Positions 17,367-26,125 of a stretch of DNA of 64,000 nt are shown one piece after another. The number at the start of each line of letters is the position of its first letter. Positions within the stretch are counted from its first letter, which is position 1. The translations under genes and the position numbers were made by a program. The DNA comes from UMGS1322 sp900550765 (lineage in GTDB: Bacteria > Bacillota > Clostridia > Christensenellales > QALW01). The stretch covers positions 62,001 to 126,000 of the forward strand of contig CAUDEY010000003.1 of NCBI GenBank assembly GCA_958448705.1, read 5' to 3'. The notes beneath the pieces were generated by a model that saw nothing but the letters and a program-made list of their open reading frames with translations, was not told where the DNA came from and made no database searches.

Positions 17367-19250
17367 ATGAAACGTTCTCTTGCAGACCTCCAGAGACAAT
17401 ACAGTAAAACTTCTGCCAATACAAAAGGCGGCGCCGGCATGATGCCCGGCCCCGGTCCCGGCGGTCCCCGGCACGGCGGTCCGCGTGCCAGTGGAAAGCC
17501 GAAGAATATGTCTGCCACGGTAAAACGCCTGTTTTCCTATATTGCTGAGCATAAGTTCAGGCTGATCCTTGTTTTATTTCTGATGCTCGCCAGCAGTATG
17601 ACTTCCTTGATTGGTTCCTACAATCTGCGTCCAATCATCAATCATATCACCGATGGTACGACTTCTTCTGCGGACAGAATTGCCTATTTAGGGCAGACCC
17701 TTATTATTCTTGCCTGTATTTATCTGATAGGCGTGGAGGCCACCTATTTACAAAACAGAATCATGGTCACTGTTTCGCAAAGCTCTATCGAAAAGCTGCG
17801 CAACGACCTGTTCTGCAAGCTGCAATCTCTGCCGACCAGATATTTTGACTCGAATCCCACCGGCGAGATCATGAGCCGTTTTACCAATGATATTGATAAT
17901 ATCGATAATATGATCAACCAGACATTAACCAGTTTAATCTCCGGTACCATACAGCTGATTGGCACCTTTATCGTAATGATTTCCACCAATATCTGGCTTA
18001 CACTGATCACAATCGTATTCATTCCTATTTTTACTTTCGGCGGCGGACTGATCGCTAAAAAATCAAGCAAATATTACGGCGGACAGCAAGCAGCTTTAGG
18101 CGCGATAAACGGATATATTGAAGAAACCGTAAACGGCGCTAAAGTCATTAAAGTATTCAATCATGAAAAAACCTGTACAGAAGAATTTGAGCTTTTAAAT
18201 AACGATATGCGCCAAAAACAATTGAAAGCACAATTCTACGGCGGCATCATGGGGCCTATCATGGGCAATACCAGTCAAATCAGCTATGCTGTTACTGCCG
18301 GAATCGGCGGATTGATGTGCCTGTTCGGAAATTTTGATGTAGGCGGTCTCTCTGTTTTCTGTGGCTACTCCCGAAATTTTTCGATGCCTATCAATACCAT
18401 ATCGCAGCAAATGAGTACCATTTTTGCCGCACTTGCCGGTGCTGAACGTGTCTTCCGTGTAATGGATACCGCACCGGAGGCCCCTGATAGGGAGAATGCT
18501 GCGGCCATGACGCAAATAGAAGGAAATGTTGTTTTAGATAATGTAACCTTTGGGTATGTACCGGAAAAAACAATATTAAAGCATATTTCCCTTGACGCCA
18601 AACCTGGACAAAAAATCGCCTTTGTCGGTTCCACAGGCGCAGGAAAAACTACCATTACCAACCTTTTGAACCGTTTTTACGATATTGAGGAAGGTACAAT
18701 TACCATTGACGGCATCAACATCATGGATATTCAGCGAAGCGTACTGCGTCAAAATATTGCAATGGTTCTGCAGGACACCCATCTTTTTACCGGAACGATA
18801 ATGGAAAATATCCGGTATGGCCGGCTCGATGCAACCGATGAAGAGGTCATCGCTGCAGCCAAAACCGCCAGCGCCCATTCCTTTATTCTGCGCCTTGCCG
18901 ACGGCTATAACACAATGATTGAGGGCGATGGCTCCAATCTTTCCCAAGGACAGCGGCAGTTGCTCAATATTGCCCGTGCAGCATTAAGCAAAGCGCCAAT
19001 TCTTGTTCTTGACGAAGCTACCAGCTCAGTAGATACCCGAACGGAACGTCACATTGAACACGGTATGAACCGGCTGATGAAAAACCGAACTACCTTTGTA
19101 ATTGCCCATCGCCTTTCTACCGTACGCAATGCTGATATCATCATGGTTCTGGAAAATGGCGAAATCATTGAGCGGGGTAATCATGAAGAATTATTAAAGC
19201 AGAAAGGACGTTATTATGAGCTATATACCGGTATTAAAGAACTGGATTAA
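17367..19250 (+). CDS. ABC exporter half-transporter with intact catalytic site
   Basis: Second exporter subunit, 627 aa. A Gly/Pro-rich cytoplasmic extension (GGAGMMPGPGPGGPRHGG) precedes six transmembrane helices, then an ATPase with Walker A GSTGAGKTT, signature NLSQGQRQL and Walker B ILVLDEATSSVD with the catalytic Glu present. SD GGAGG is in the preceding gene's end; ATG 17367 is chosen, though the TTG immediately before it (17364) is possible. It lies three bases after the partner's stop codon, fitting a heterodimer. Confidence 0.92.
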   Translation: MKRSLADLQRQYSKTSANTKGGAGMMPGPGPGGPRHGGPRASGKPKNMSATVKRLFSYIAEHKFRLILVLFLMLASSMTSLIGSYNLRPIINHITDGTTSSADRIAYLGQTLIILACIYLIGVEATYLQNRIMVTVSQSSIEKLRNDLFCKLQSLPTRYFDSNPTGEIMSRFTNDIDNIDNMINQTLTSLISGTIQLIGTFIVMISTNIWLTLITIVFIPIFTFGGGLIAKKSSKYYGGQQAALGAINGYIEETVNGAKVIKVFNHEKTCTEEFELLNNDMRQKQLKAQFYGGIMGPIMGNTSQISYAVTAGIGGLMCLFGNFDVGGLSVFCGYSRNFSMPINTISQQMSTIFAALAGAERVFRVMDTAPEAPDRENAAAMTQIEGNVVLDNVTFGYVPEKTILKHISLDAKPGQKIAFVGSTGAGKTTITNLLNRFYDIEEGTITIDGINIMDIQRSVLRQNIAMVLQDTHLFTGTIMENIRYGRLDATDEEVIAAAKTASAHSFILRLADGYNTMIEGDGSNLSQGQRQLLNIARAALSKAPILVLDEATSSVDTRTERHIEHGMNRLMKNRTTFVIAHRLSTVRNADIIMVLENGEIIERGNHEELLKQKGRYYELYTGIKELD

Positions 19251-19884
19251 AAAAGTTCCAGCAATTCTGCTTATTGTTCTGCTCTTTTGCGGCTGCACCG
19301 CAAAAGAGCCGGATGAGCAGCTCACTCCGCACGAGGATACGCTCCACGGGGAACTGGAGGGGTACGCTTTTACACAAACGGATCTGCAAACCGATACCGT
19401 AAAATTAGAGATGACCGACGGGGGAATCATTTTGATAGAGCTATACCCTCAAGACGCACCGGAAACCGTAAAGAACTTTAAAAAGTTAGTAGAAAATAAA
19501 TATTACGACGGTCTGCTCTTTCATCGTGTAGTAAAGGATTTTGTAATACAGACCGGTGATCCCACCGGAACAGGCTCCGGCGGCTCCAGTGAAAAGATAT
19601 ATGGAGAATTCGGTATAAACGGATTTTCAAATTCCATAGAACATACCCGCGGCACACTTTCTATGGCGCGTCTTTCTCAGGATTATAACAGTGCGTCCTC
19701 ACAGTTTTTTATCTGCCATCAAGATGCGCCTTCTTTAAACGGGAGCTATGCCGCCTTCGGCCGGGTTATCGCCGGAATGGATACTGTAGACAAAATTGCC
19801 GCCGTAAAAACCGACAGCAACGGATACCCCCGTACCCCCCAAAAAATATCCTCCATTCGTTTTGTAACCGTTACCCAAATCTAA
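19216..19884 (+). CDS. Cyclophilin-type peptidyl-prolyl isomerase lipoprotein
   Basis: Extracellular foldase of 222 aa. The lipoprotein signal ends LLIVLLFCGC (Cys at about residue 27), and the cyclophilin domain covers residues 60-220 with FHRVVKDFVIQTGDPTGTG and SASSQFFICHQDAPSLNG, including the catalytic Arg and the FxxQ/F core. It overlaps the upstream transporter gene by 35 bp in another frame, with AAAGGA within that gene as SD, so it is probably translated from the same mRNA. It ends at a strong terminator. Its tie to the exporter may be transcriptional only. Confidence 0.9.
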   Translation: MSYIPVLKNWIKKVPAILLIVLLFCGCTAKEPDEQLTPHEDTLHGELEGYAFTQTDLQTDTVKLEMTDGGIILIELYPQDAPETVKNFKKLVENKYYDGLLFHRVVKDFVIQTGDPTGTGSGGSSEKIYGEFGINGFSNSIEHTRGTLSMARLSQDYNSASSQFFICHQDAPSLNGSYAAFGRVIAGMDTVDKIAAVKTDSNGYPRTPQKISSIRFVTVTQI

Positions 19885-19885
19885 A

Positions 19886-19926
19886 AAGAAAAAGGCCGGA
19901 ACCCTTCCGCTCCGGCCTTTTTCTTT
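19886..19926 (+). terminator. Terminator of the exporter operon
   Basis: AAAGGCCGGA (19891-19900) pairs with TCCGGCCTTT (19911-19920), with a T-rich tail; the A run upstream may let it act in both directions. Confidence 0.9.
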
Positions 19927-19943
19927 TCTTACAAAGCAAGATT

Positions 19944-20135
19944 CTATGCGCTCATTTGAAAATCCATAAAATCTCCATAGCTGTTATCGGTCGTATGCCA
20001 TCCATCTTTCGCTACTCCTTTTTTATACGAAGCCGGCCTACGCTTTTGTTTTTTTATCTTCCTTATCTTTTTTGCCAATATCTCTATTCCCATATTACAG
20101 CCTATCCAAAGCATCAACACAATCAGTGTGCCCAT
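19944..20135 (-). CDS. Small single-span membrane protein, unknown
   Basis: A 63-residue protein with one N-terminal hydrophobic helix (TLIVLMLWIGCNMGIEILA) and a strongly basic segment (KKIRKIKKQKRRPASYKK), then a polar tail. The basic side should stay in the cytoplasm. ATG 20135 has GGAGG seven bases upstream; the 16-codon extension further upstream has no SD. I do not recognise the family. It faces the exporter operon tail to tail. Confidence 0.6.
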   Translation of the reverse strand: MGTLIVLMLWIGCNMGIEILAKKIRKIKKQKRRPASYKKGVAKDGWHTTDNSYGDFMDFQMSA

Positions 20136-20182
20136 TATAATATCCTCCGTTCTTCTTTTTGCAAATTTATTATACAAAAGCA

Positions 20183-20204
20183 AAAGTCCGTTAAAACGGA
20201 CTTT
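20183..20204 (-). terminator. Hairpin upstream of the small membrane protein gene
   Basis: AAAGTCCG (20183-20190) pairs with CGGACTTT (20197-20204). On the minus strand a TTTTGCTTTTG tail follows, so it may back up the groEL terminator; a TATAAT-like box lies just beyond it. Confidence 0.4.
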
Positions 20205-20307
20205 AATAAAATTATTTTTTAGTATTTCTTTGCCCCCTATAACTGCAATCTATCATTTCCACTGTCTGCCGCAGATAAGACTTTTTACACGGCAGAGCCC
20301 CAAAAAC

Positions 20308-20343
20308 TAAAAAGAAGGTTTCAACACAAAAGTTGAAACCTTC
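20308..20343 (-). terminator. groESL terminator
   Basis: On the minus strand a perfect 12-bp stem (GAAGGTTTCAAC with GTTGAAACCTTC, 20314-20343) is followed by TTTTT. Confidence 0.9.
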
Positions 20344-20382
20344 TTGTCTTCTTTACAGAATTGAACCGTCAAGCCTGAGCTT

Positions 20383-22011
20383 TTAATACATGCCGCCCAT
20401 TCCGCCGGGAGCAGCCGGTGCCGGCGGTTCCGGTGCAGGAATATCCGCAACCAGGCACTCGGTGGTAAGCATTGTAGATGCAACACTTGCAGCATTCGTC
20501 AAAGCCGTACGGCTTACCTTGGTAGGATCAATAATTCCTTTTTCTACCATATTGCAGTACTCATCATTTGCCGCATCATAGCCATAATTCGCATCATTGT
20601 TCTCTAATACCTTGGCTACAATAACAGAACCTTCCAACCCTGCATTAACGGCGATCTGACGCATCGGTTCCTCTATGGCTCTAAGCACGATTGCAGCACC
20701 GGTCTTGGCATCGCCAGTAAGCGTCTCCATATGAGCCTTTACTGCCGGTGCAACACTGAGCAGTGCAACGCCGCCGCCGGGAACAATGCCCTCTTCCACA
20801 GCAGCCTTCGTAGCCGCTAATGCGTCTTCAATACGCAGCTTCTTCTCCTTCATTTCTACCTCAGTAGCAGCACCCACCTGCACAACGGCTACGCCGCCAG
20901 CCAGTTTGGCCAAACGCTCCTGAAGCTTTTCTTTATCATAATCACTGGTGGTTTCCGCAATTTGCGCCTTAATAGACTGCACCCTTGCCGCGATATCATC
21001 TTTGCTGCCTGCGCCTTCGATAATAGTGGTATTCTCTTTATCCACTTTCACCAGTCTCGCTGTTCCTAAAAGATCCATCGTAGCATCCTTAAGCTCAAGC
21101 CCAAGTTCCTCAGAAATGACCTGACCGCCGGTAAGTACGGCGATATCCTGAAGCATTGCTTTTCTTCTGTCGCCAAAGCCGGGAGCTTTTACCGCAACGA
21201 CATTAAAGGTTCCGCGCAGCTTGTTTACTACCAGCGTTGCCAGCGGCTCACTCTCGATATCATCGGCAATAATCAGCAGCTTTTTGCCCATCTGAACGAT
21301 CTGCTCAAGAATGGGGAGAATCTCCTGAATATTAGAGATCTTCTTATCAGTAATTAAAATCAGCGGATTATCCAATACGGCTTCCATTTTATCGGTATCG
21401 GTAACCATGTAGGAAGAAGCATAGCCGCGGTCAAACTGCATTCCTTCTACCAGACCTAATTCGGTTTTCATCGTCTTGGATTCCTCAACCGTGATAACGC
21501 CATCCTTGCCCACCTTTTCCATGGCATCGGCGATCAAGCTGCCAATCTCATTATCACTGGCAGAAATCGCAGCAACCTGCGCGATTGCCGTTTTATTTTC
21601 AATGGGCTTAGAAATCTTCTTAAGCTCGTCTACCGCTACTTCTACAGCAGAAAGAATGCCCTTACGCAATACCATCGGATTTGCACCGGCTGCTACGTTC
21701 TTAGCGCCTTCACGGAAAATTGCCTGTGCAAGCACTGCAGCGGTAGTTGTACCGTCGCCGGCTACATCGTTGGTTTTTACCGAAACCTCTTTTACCAACT
21801 GCGCTCCCATGTTCTCAAAGGGATCCTCTAGCTCAATTTCCTTCGCGATGGTTACACCGTCGTTATTGATCAGCGGTGAACCGTATTTTTTATCCAAAAC
21901 TACATTCCGGCCCTTAGGACCTAATGTAATTTTTACGGTATCTGCTAAAATATCAACGCCCGTCTGAAGCGATCTGCGCGCTTCCTCACCATATTTAAAT
22001 TGTTTTGCCAT
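20383..22011 (-). CDS. groEL: 60-kDa chaperonin GroEL
   Basis: Full-length Hsp60 chaperonin of 542 aa, the barrel that folds proteins in an ATP-dependent way with GroES. Seen: start MAKQFKYGEEARRSLQTGVD, ATP-binding KITLGPKGRNVVLDKKYGSP and DVAGDGTTTA with its catalytic Asp, and the Gly-Met tail GGMGGMY. It is the second gene of the groESL operon, 14 bp behind groES, with its own SD, and is controlled by the CIRCE element upstream of groES. Confidence 0.99.
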   Translation of the reverse strand: MAKQFKYGEEARRSLQTGVDILADTVKITLGPKGRNVVLDKKYGSPLINNDGVTIAKEIELEDPFENMGAQLVKEVSVKTNDVAGDGTTTAAVLAQAIFREGAKNVAAGANPMVLRKGILSAVEVAVDELKKISKPIENKTAIAQVAAISASDNEIGSLIADAMEKVGKDGVITVEESKTMKTELGLVEGMQFDRGYASSYMVTDTDKMEAVLDNPLILITDKKISNIQEILPILEQIVQMGKKLLIIADDIESEPLATLVVNKLRGTFNVVAVKAPGFGDRRKAMLQDIAVLTGGQVISEELGLELKDATMDLLGTARLVKVDKENTTIIEGAGSKDDIAARVQSIKAQIAETTSDYDKEKLQERLAKLAGGVAVVQVGAATEVEMKEKKLRIEDALAATKAAVEEGIVPGGGVALLSVAPAVKAHMETLTGDAKTGAAIVLRAIEEPMRQIAVNAGLEGSVIVAKVLENNDANYGYDAANDEYCNMVEKGIIDPTKVSRTALTNAASVASTMLTTECLVADIPAPEPPAPAAPGGMGGMY

Positions 22012-22025
22012 AATTTTTATCCCCC

Positions 22026-22313
22026 TTATTCTTCTATAACGCCTAAGATATCACTTTGGCTGATAACCATGTACTCGGTGCCGTCAAGCTTTACGGTAGT
22101 GCCGGCATATTGGCTGTAAACGACCTTCTGGCCTACGCTTACCTGCATAACAACCTCTTTGCCGCCAACCATGCCCCCCGGCCCTACGGCGATTACATCG
22201 GCGAACTGGGGCTTTTCTTTTGCGGTACCGGTCAAAACGATTCCGCTTTTGGTGGTCTCTTCCGCCTCACAGTTTTTGATGACTACTTTGTCAAACAACG
22301 GTCTTATCTTCAT
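22026..22313 (-). CDS. groES: 10-kDa co-chaperonin GroES
   Basis: Co-chaperonin lid of 95 aa: start MKIRPLFDKVVIK, a mobile-loop region ETTKSGIVLTGTAKEKPQ that contacts GroEL, and the roof and C-terminal strand MVISQSDILGVIEE. Length is standard. SD GGAGG lies before the ATG. First gene of the heat-shock operon. Confidence 0.99.
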   Translation of the reverse strand: MKIRPLFDKVVIKNCEAEETTKSGIVLTGTAKEKPQFADVIAVGPGGMVGGKEVVMQVSVGQKVVYSQYAGTTVKLDGTEYMVISQSDILGVIEE

Positions 22314-22334
22314 GTCTATCTCCTCCTTTAATTA

Positions 22335-22361
22335 TTAGCACTCATCTCTGTCGAGTGCTAA
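22335..22361 (-). promoter_or_regulatory. CIRCE operator (HrcA site)
   Basis: Perfect CIRCE: TTAGCACTC, nine bases, GAGTGCTAA. It lies between the groES promoter and SD, so HrcA should repress groESL. hrcA itself is not in the window. Confidence 0.98.
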
Positions 22362-22368
22362 CACCCTT

Positions 22369-22397
22369 ATCATACATATTTTACCATGCTTAGGCAA
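22369..22397 (-). promoter_or_regulatory. groESL promoter
   Basis: Minus-strand TTGCCT (22397-22392), 17-bp spacer, TATGAT (22374-22369), seven bases upstream of CIRCE. Confidence 0.85.
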
Positions 22398-22491
22398 ATT
22401 CTATTTTTCCCCGTTTAAAGCTATTTTCATGCACTTATATAGTAAAATATCTTGTTTTCTATGTTTTTCTCTTGTTTTCTACTATTTTTAC

Positions 22492-23460
22492 TTACTGTTT
22501 CACATTCAAATGAGCACGCCGTTCCTCCTCCAGTTTCCGCACCCGCGCTTTCAAATTTTTCACTTCTGCCTGGAGGGCAAACAATGTACGCTGCTGCATG
22601 TAAACTTCCTGCATAACACCCGCCTGCTGTACCGGAACTTCCGGTATCTTGATATAAGGAAACGGCGATGAAAGAATCATATGTTTTTCTTCTCCGGCAG
22701 TACAGACAATATATTCTTTTTCTCCTCTGGGCGGGGCAACCTCACCGCTGTAGTGCCAGCTTCCGTTAAATGCAAGTACTTTAAGCTTTCCCTCACACCG
22801 ATACAGCAGCCGCTCGTTTTCGACTGCATAAATACTGTTTCCCGCAGCAAGCTCATCGCTGCCGCAATAAATCGTTCCGCCGCTTTCAAAAAGAATGTCA
22901 TCTCCGCAAAGCTGCGCATAAGTGATGGGCTGCTGTGCTTCAAAAATTATATTTTGTGAATCATATGCATTAATGAGCACATAAGAGCTTTTAGTTTTTT
23001 CCATCACATATCCCCGTTCTCCCCTCTTACCTACACACAGCAAATACAAGTCATTTACAGAAGTGTAAATATTTTTTCCGTGCCAACCATCTTCGGCAGC
23101 GCTGTATTCAATACACGCACAGCCCTCACGGCTTTTTACACAATAATTTAAAAGCAGCTGTGTTCCCGCGGTAACAATCACACTGGTAATTTCAAAGGAT
23201 GCCGGCAGGTGCATCAGATGTGTCGTGCTTGTCTTGCCGTCACTCCAGCGGATATACGTAAGTGTATTTGCGGTAACCGCCGCAATATGTACGGTTCCGT
23301 TTTTATCGATATCGGCACTGAATAATTTACATTCGTGCGAAGTAAGCACCGAAGAAAAGACTGCACGTTCTTCCTTTGCCGCAATCAAAGAAAGCTGTTT
23401 TTTTCCATTTAAGCCTATTTTATATAAATGCTCTGCATCGCTTAAAACATATTCTCTCAT
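22492..23460 (-). CDS. Unknown protein: repeat-rich beta domain with C-terminal coiled coil
   Basis: Protein of 322 aa that I do not recognise. Residues 1-265 are rich in short beta strands with repeated hydrophobic-polar alternation and turn residues, resembling a beta-propeller or Kelch/WD-like sensor, with no signal peptide. Residues about 285-320 form a heptad-type coiled coil (LFALQAEVKNLKARVRKLEEE), suggesting oligomerisation. AGGGAG precedes the ATG. It is separate from groESL (about 130 bp and promoter between) and divergent from the phosphoesterase gene. Function unknown. Confidence 0.7.
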   Translation of the reverse strand: MREYVLSDAEHLYKIGLNGKKQLSLIAAKEERAVFSSVLTSHECKLFSADIDKNGTVHIAAVTANTLTYIRWSDGKTSTTHLMHLPASFEITSVIVTAGTQLLLNYCVKSREGCACIEYSAAEDGWHGKNIYTSVNDLYLLCVGKRGERGYVMEKTKSSYVLINAYDSQNIIFEAQQPITYAQLCGDDILFESGGTIYCGSDELAAGNSIYAVENERLLYRCEGKLKVLAFNGSWHYSGEVAPPRGEKEYIVCTAGEEKHMILSSPFPYIKIPEVPVQQAGVMQEVYMQQRTLFALQAEVKNLKARVRKLEEERRAHLNVKQ

Positions 23461-23500
23461 CTCAATCTCCCTTTAACACCATATTTCTTTTAATATTATA

Positions 23501-23529
23501 TTGAACTTTTTACCGTTTTATGTTATGAT
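23501..23529 (+). promoter_or_regulatory. Promoter of the metallophosphoesterase gene
   Basis: TTGAAC (23501-23506), 17-bp spacer, TATGAT (23524-23529), about 29 bp before the ATG. Confidence 0.75.
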
Positions 23530-23557
23530 ATAAGCGTTTAAAGCAAGGGGTTTTTGC

Positions 23558-24241
23558 ATGAAAATTTTTACTGTTTCTGACCTCCATCTCCCCGGAGGAA
23601 TGGATAAAACAATGGATATGTTCGGTTCCGGCTGGCAGGGACATTGGGATAAGATCCGCGCAGACTGGCAAAAGCGGGTAAAACAGGACGATATCGTACT
23701 TATTGCAGGCGATATATCCTGGGCAATGCAATTGGATGACGCTATTGGGGACCTCAATGCCATCGGTGCTTTGCCGGGAAAAAAAATACTCATCCGGGGC
23801 AATCATGACTATTGGTGGAACAGCGTGACCCAGATCCGCCAAAGATTGCCTGAAAATATGTTCGTTTTACAAAATGACGCTGTCAAAATAGAAAATTTTG
23901 TTTTCGCAGGCACCCGCGGCTGGATGGAGTCCGCCACTGCAGAAGATAAAAAAATTTTTGCTCGGGAGAAAATTCGTTTGGCTCTCACTCTCTCGGCCGC
24001 AAAAAAACTATGTACGGATACTTCCATTCTGATCACTCTTTTACATTATCCTCCGGTAATCAACCGGACACACTTTAACGAATTTTGTGATTTAATGGAA
24101 CAATATCAAGTAAAATATTGTATTTACGGTCACCTGCACGGCGTAGCGCCGGTAGAAAGCGAACGCACAGTACATAACGGCATTACTTATATACTTTCTT
24201 CCTGCGATATGATTGGCTTTCAATTGCGGGAAGTGTTATAA
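23558..24241 (+). CDS. Calcineurin-like metallophosphoesterase
   Basis: Cytoplasmic phosphoesterase of 227 aa with the dinuclear metal motifs: SDLHLPGG (D-x-H), AGDISWAM (G-D), RGNHDYWW (G-N-H-D/E), and the late ITLLHYPP and YGHLHGVAP (G-H-x-H). This matches the YkuE/serine-threonine phosphatase-like predicted phosphohydrolases. Substrate unknown. It is followed 12 bp later by a DUF4380 gene with its own SD, probably in the same operon. Confidence 0.88.
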   Translation: MKIFTVSDLHLPGGMDKTMDMFGSGWQGHWDKIRADWQKRVKQDDIVLIAGDISWAMQLDDAIGDLNAIGALPGKKILIRGNHDYWWNSVTQIRQRLPENMFVLQNDAVKIENFVFAGTRGWMESATAEDKKIFAREKIRLALTLSAAKKLCTDTSILITLLHYPPVINRTHFNEFCDLMEQYQVKYCIYGHLHGVAPVESERTVHNGITYILSSCDMIGFQLREVL

Positions 24242-24253
24242 ACGGAGGAACAT

Positions 24254-25153
24254 ATGATCAATATTTACGAAGCTCCCTATGCGGGATGGAACAAATGCCT
24301 TTTTATTGAAAATGATGTTGTACAACTGATAGCAACCCTTGAAGTTGGCCCTCGGATCATACGTTACGCATTAAAAAACGGTGAAAACATGTTTTGTGAA
24401 AGAACCGATCAAATCGGCACCACCGGCGGAAATGAATGGAAAATTTACGGCGGCCATCGCCTTTGGCATTCCCCGGAAGTTCGTCCGCGCACCTATCCGG
24501 CGGATAACTTCCCTATAACCTATGCCGTAGAAGGAACCACGGTAAAACTTACTCCTCCAGCGGAAGATCTTTCGCGTACCCAGAAAGAGATTATACTCTC
24601 TCTAAGCGAAAATTCCAGCCGCGTTATGGTAGAGCATCGTATTACGAACACGGGTGCATGGGATATCGATATGGCACTTTGGGCTCTTACGGTTTTGGAT
24701 AACGGCGGACTTGAGGTCATTCCCGAGCCGGAAAACTATGACGCACTGCTGCCTAACCGCAGAATTTCACTTTGGCCCTATTCCAAACTGAACGATTCCC
24801 GTGTTTATTTTGGTGAAAAATTTATTACCTTGATGTCCGATCCCCGCATAGAAGCGCCATTTAAGCTGGGGCTCGATAATCCCTGCGGCTGGGTGGCACT
24901 TTTTAATAAAGATTGTCTCTTCATTAAGCGCTATCCCGTAGAGCCTGAGGCAGAATACCCTGACTTCGGTGTATCATTCGAAACCTATATCTGTGATTAT
25001 ATGACTGAATGCGAAAGCCTTTCCCCTATGATGCGGCTATCTCCCGGGGCAATGGGCGTACATGTGGAAGAATGGGAACTGCTGCCCTGTAAAATGCCAA
25101 ATGCAAAGGATGAAAACGCACTGGAGGATATTTTTAACCGCTATATAAAATAA
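24254..25153 (+). CDS. DUF4380 protein, galactose mutarotase-like fold
   Basis: Protein of 299 aa without signal peptide. LEVGPRIIRYALKNGENMF and IYGGHRLWHSPEVRPRTYPADN are the conserved blocks of DUF4380, a family with the supersandwich fold of aldose 1-epimerases. A carbohydrate-binding or epimerase role is plausible but unproven. GGAGG precedes the ATG. It shares a transcript with the phosphoesterase, and hairpins follow at 25155-25259. Confidence 0.8.
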   Translation: MINIYEAPYAGWNKCLFIENDVVQLIATLEVGPRIIRYALKNGENMFCERTDQIGTTGGNEWKIYGGHRLWHSPEVRPRTYPADNFPITYAVEGTTVKLTPPAEDLSRTQKEIILSLSENSSRVMVEHRITNTGAWDIDMALWALTVLDNGGLEVIPEPENYDALLPNRRISLWPYSKLNDSRVYFGEKFITLMSDPRIEAPFKLGLDNPCGWVALFNKDCLFIKRYPVEPEAEYPDFGVSFETYICDYMTECESLSPMMRLSPGAMGVHVEEWELLPCKMPNAKDENALEDIFNRYIK

Positions 25154-25154
25154 A

Positions 25155-25268
25155 AAGAAAGCTGCAGCAGCTTTATCTTCAGGCGTTAAAAGCACCCGCG
25201 GATCATCATACTGCTTACATAAATTATTTTTGCAGGGAACTCCACTGTGTTTCCCTGCATATTCTTTT
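25155..25268 (+). terminator. Two hairpins after the DUF4380 gene
   Basis: AAAGCTGC/GCAGCTTT near 25160-25175 and TGCAGGGAA (25231-25239) with TTCCCTGCA (25251-25259), the latter followed by a modest T-rich tail. The remaining 25270-25360 shows nothing else. Confidence 0.5.
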
Positions 25269-25361
25269 AACAGAAACACCGTTGCATTATTTGAACCAAT
25301 ATAAGCAAAAAATATTGATACAGTACGAGATTCCATTCAATAATGCTAAAAAGCAATATAA

Positions 25362-25391
25362 TTGACAATAATATATAAGATGTGATATTAT
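25362..25391 (+). promoter_or_regulatory. Promoter of the sugar-transferase genes
   Basis: TTGACA (25362-25367), 18-bp spacer, TATTAT (25386-25391). Confidence 0.65.
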
Positions 25392-25446
25392 ATTAAAGTA
25401 TAAATATTCTTCTATTTTGTTTTTTACGGAGTTCTGATCTTTATAT

Positions 25447-26124
25447 ATGGAAAATATTATCGATGAGCTTGAAACAGTATCGCCTCAAGCTTCTAAACGC
25501 AACAGAATCTATGATGTTCCTGATATCGGCGTTCTGCCGAAAAAGCCATTTTACAGCTTTTTCAAACGCCTTTTCGATATTCTTATTTCTATTCTGGCTC
25601 TGCTGATTCTGGCCGTGCCTATGATTATTGTTGCCATTATTATTTTGTGTGATTCCAAGGGGCCTGCCATTTATAAGCAAGAACGGTTAGGCAAAGACGG
25701 CAAGCCTTTTATGTTGTACAAGTTCCGCTCCATGCATTTAGATGCGGAAGATAACGGTGCGCAATGGGCCTGCGAAAACGATACCCGCTGTACCCGCATC
25801 GGCCATTTTTTAAGGAAGTCCAGAATCGATGAACTTCCGCAATTTTTTAATATCCTTGCCGGTCAAATGAGTCTTGTAGGGCCCCGCCCGGAACGGCCTT
25901 ATTTCTATAACGAATTTGAACAATATATCCACGGCTTTTCCCAACGGCTGAAGGTCGTTCCCGGTCTTACGGGTTTAGCCCAGGTAAACGGCGGCTATGA
26001 CCTTTTACCGGAAGAAAAAATCGTGTATGATATGGAATATATCAAATCCCGGTCTTTTCTGCTGGATATCAAATGCATTATAAAAACTATTGCCGTCATC
26101 TTCAATCATAACGGTGCAAGATAA
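25447..26124 (+). CDS. Bacterial sugar transferase (initiating glycosyl-1-phosphate transferase)
   Basis: Membrane-bound polyprenyl-phosphate glycosyl-1-phosphotransferase of 225 aa that would load the first sugar of a surface polysaccharide on undecaprenyl phosphate. Seen: basic start KRLFDILIS into one hydrophobic helix, then KQERLGKDGKPFMLYKFRSM, LRKSRIDELPQFFNILAGQMSLVGPRPERP with the conserved D-E and P-R-P, and GLAQVNG. This is the catalytic PGT core only, lacking the multi-span N-terminal part of WbaP-like enzymes. The next gene overlaps its context by one base gap and is probably co-translated. Confidence 0.92.
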   Translation: MENIIDELETVSPQASKRNRIYDVPDIGVLPKKPFYSFFKRLFDILISILALLILAVPMIIVAIIILCDSKGPAIYKQERLGKDGKPFMLYKFRSMHLDAEDNGAQWACENDTRCTRIGHFLRKSRIDELPQFFNILAGQMSLVGPRPERPYFYNEFEQYIHGFSQRLKVVPGLTGLAQVNGGYDLLPEEKIVYDMEYIKSRSFLLDIKCIIKTIAVIFNHNGAR

Positions 26125-26125
26125 T

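Noticed and set aside
17364..17369. TTG start for the second exporter subunit
   Set aside because: The ATG directly after it has the same SD at a better spacing; only one residue differs.
16686..17552. 288-codon open frame on the minus strand
   Set aside because: Opposite the two ABC exporter genes, no SD and no domain.
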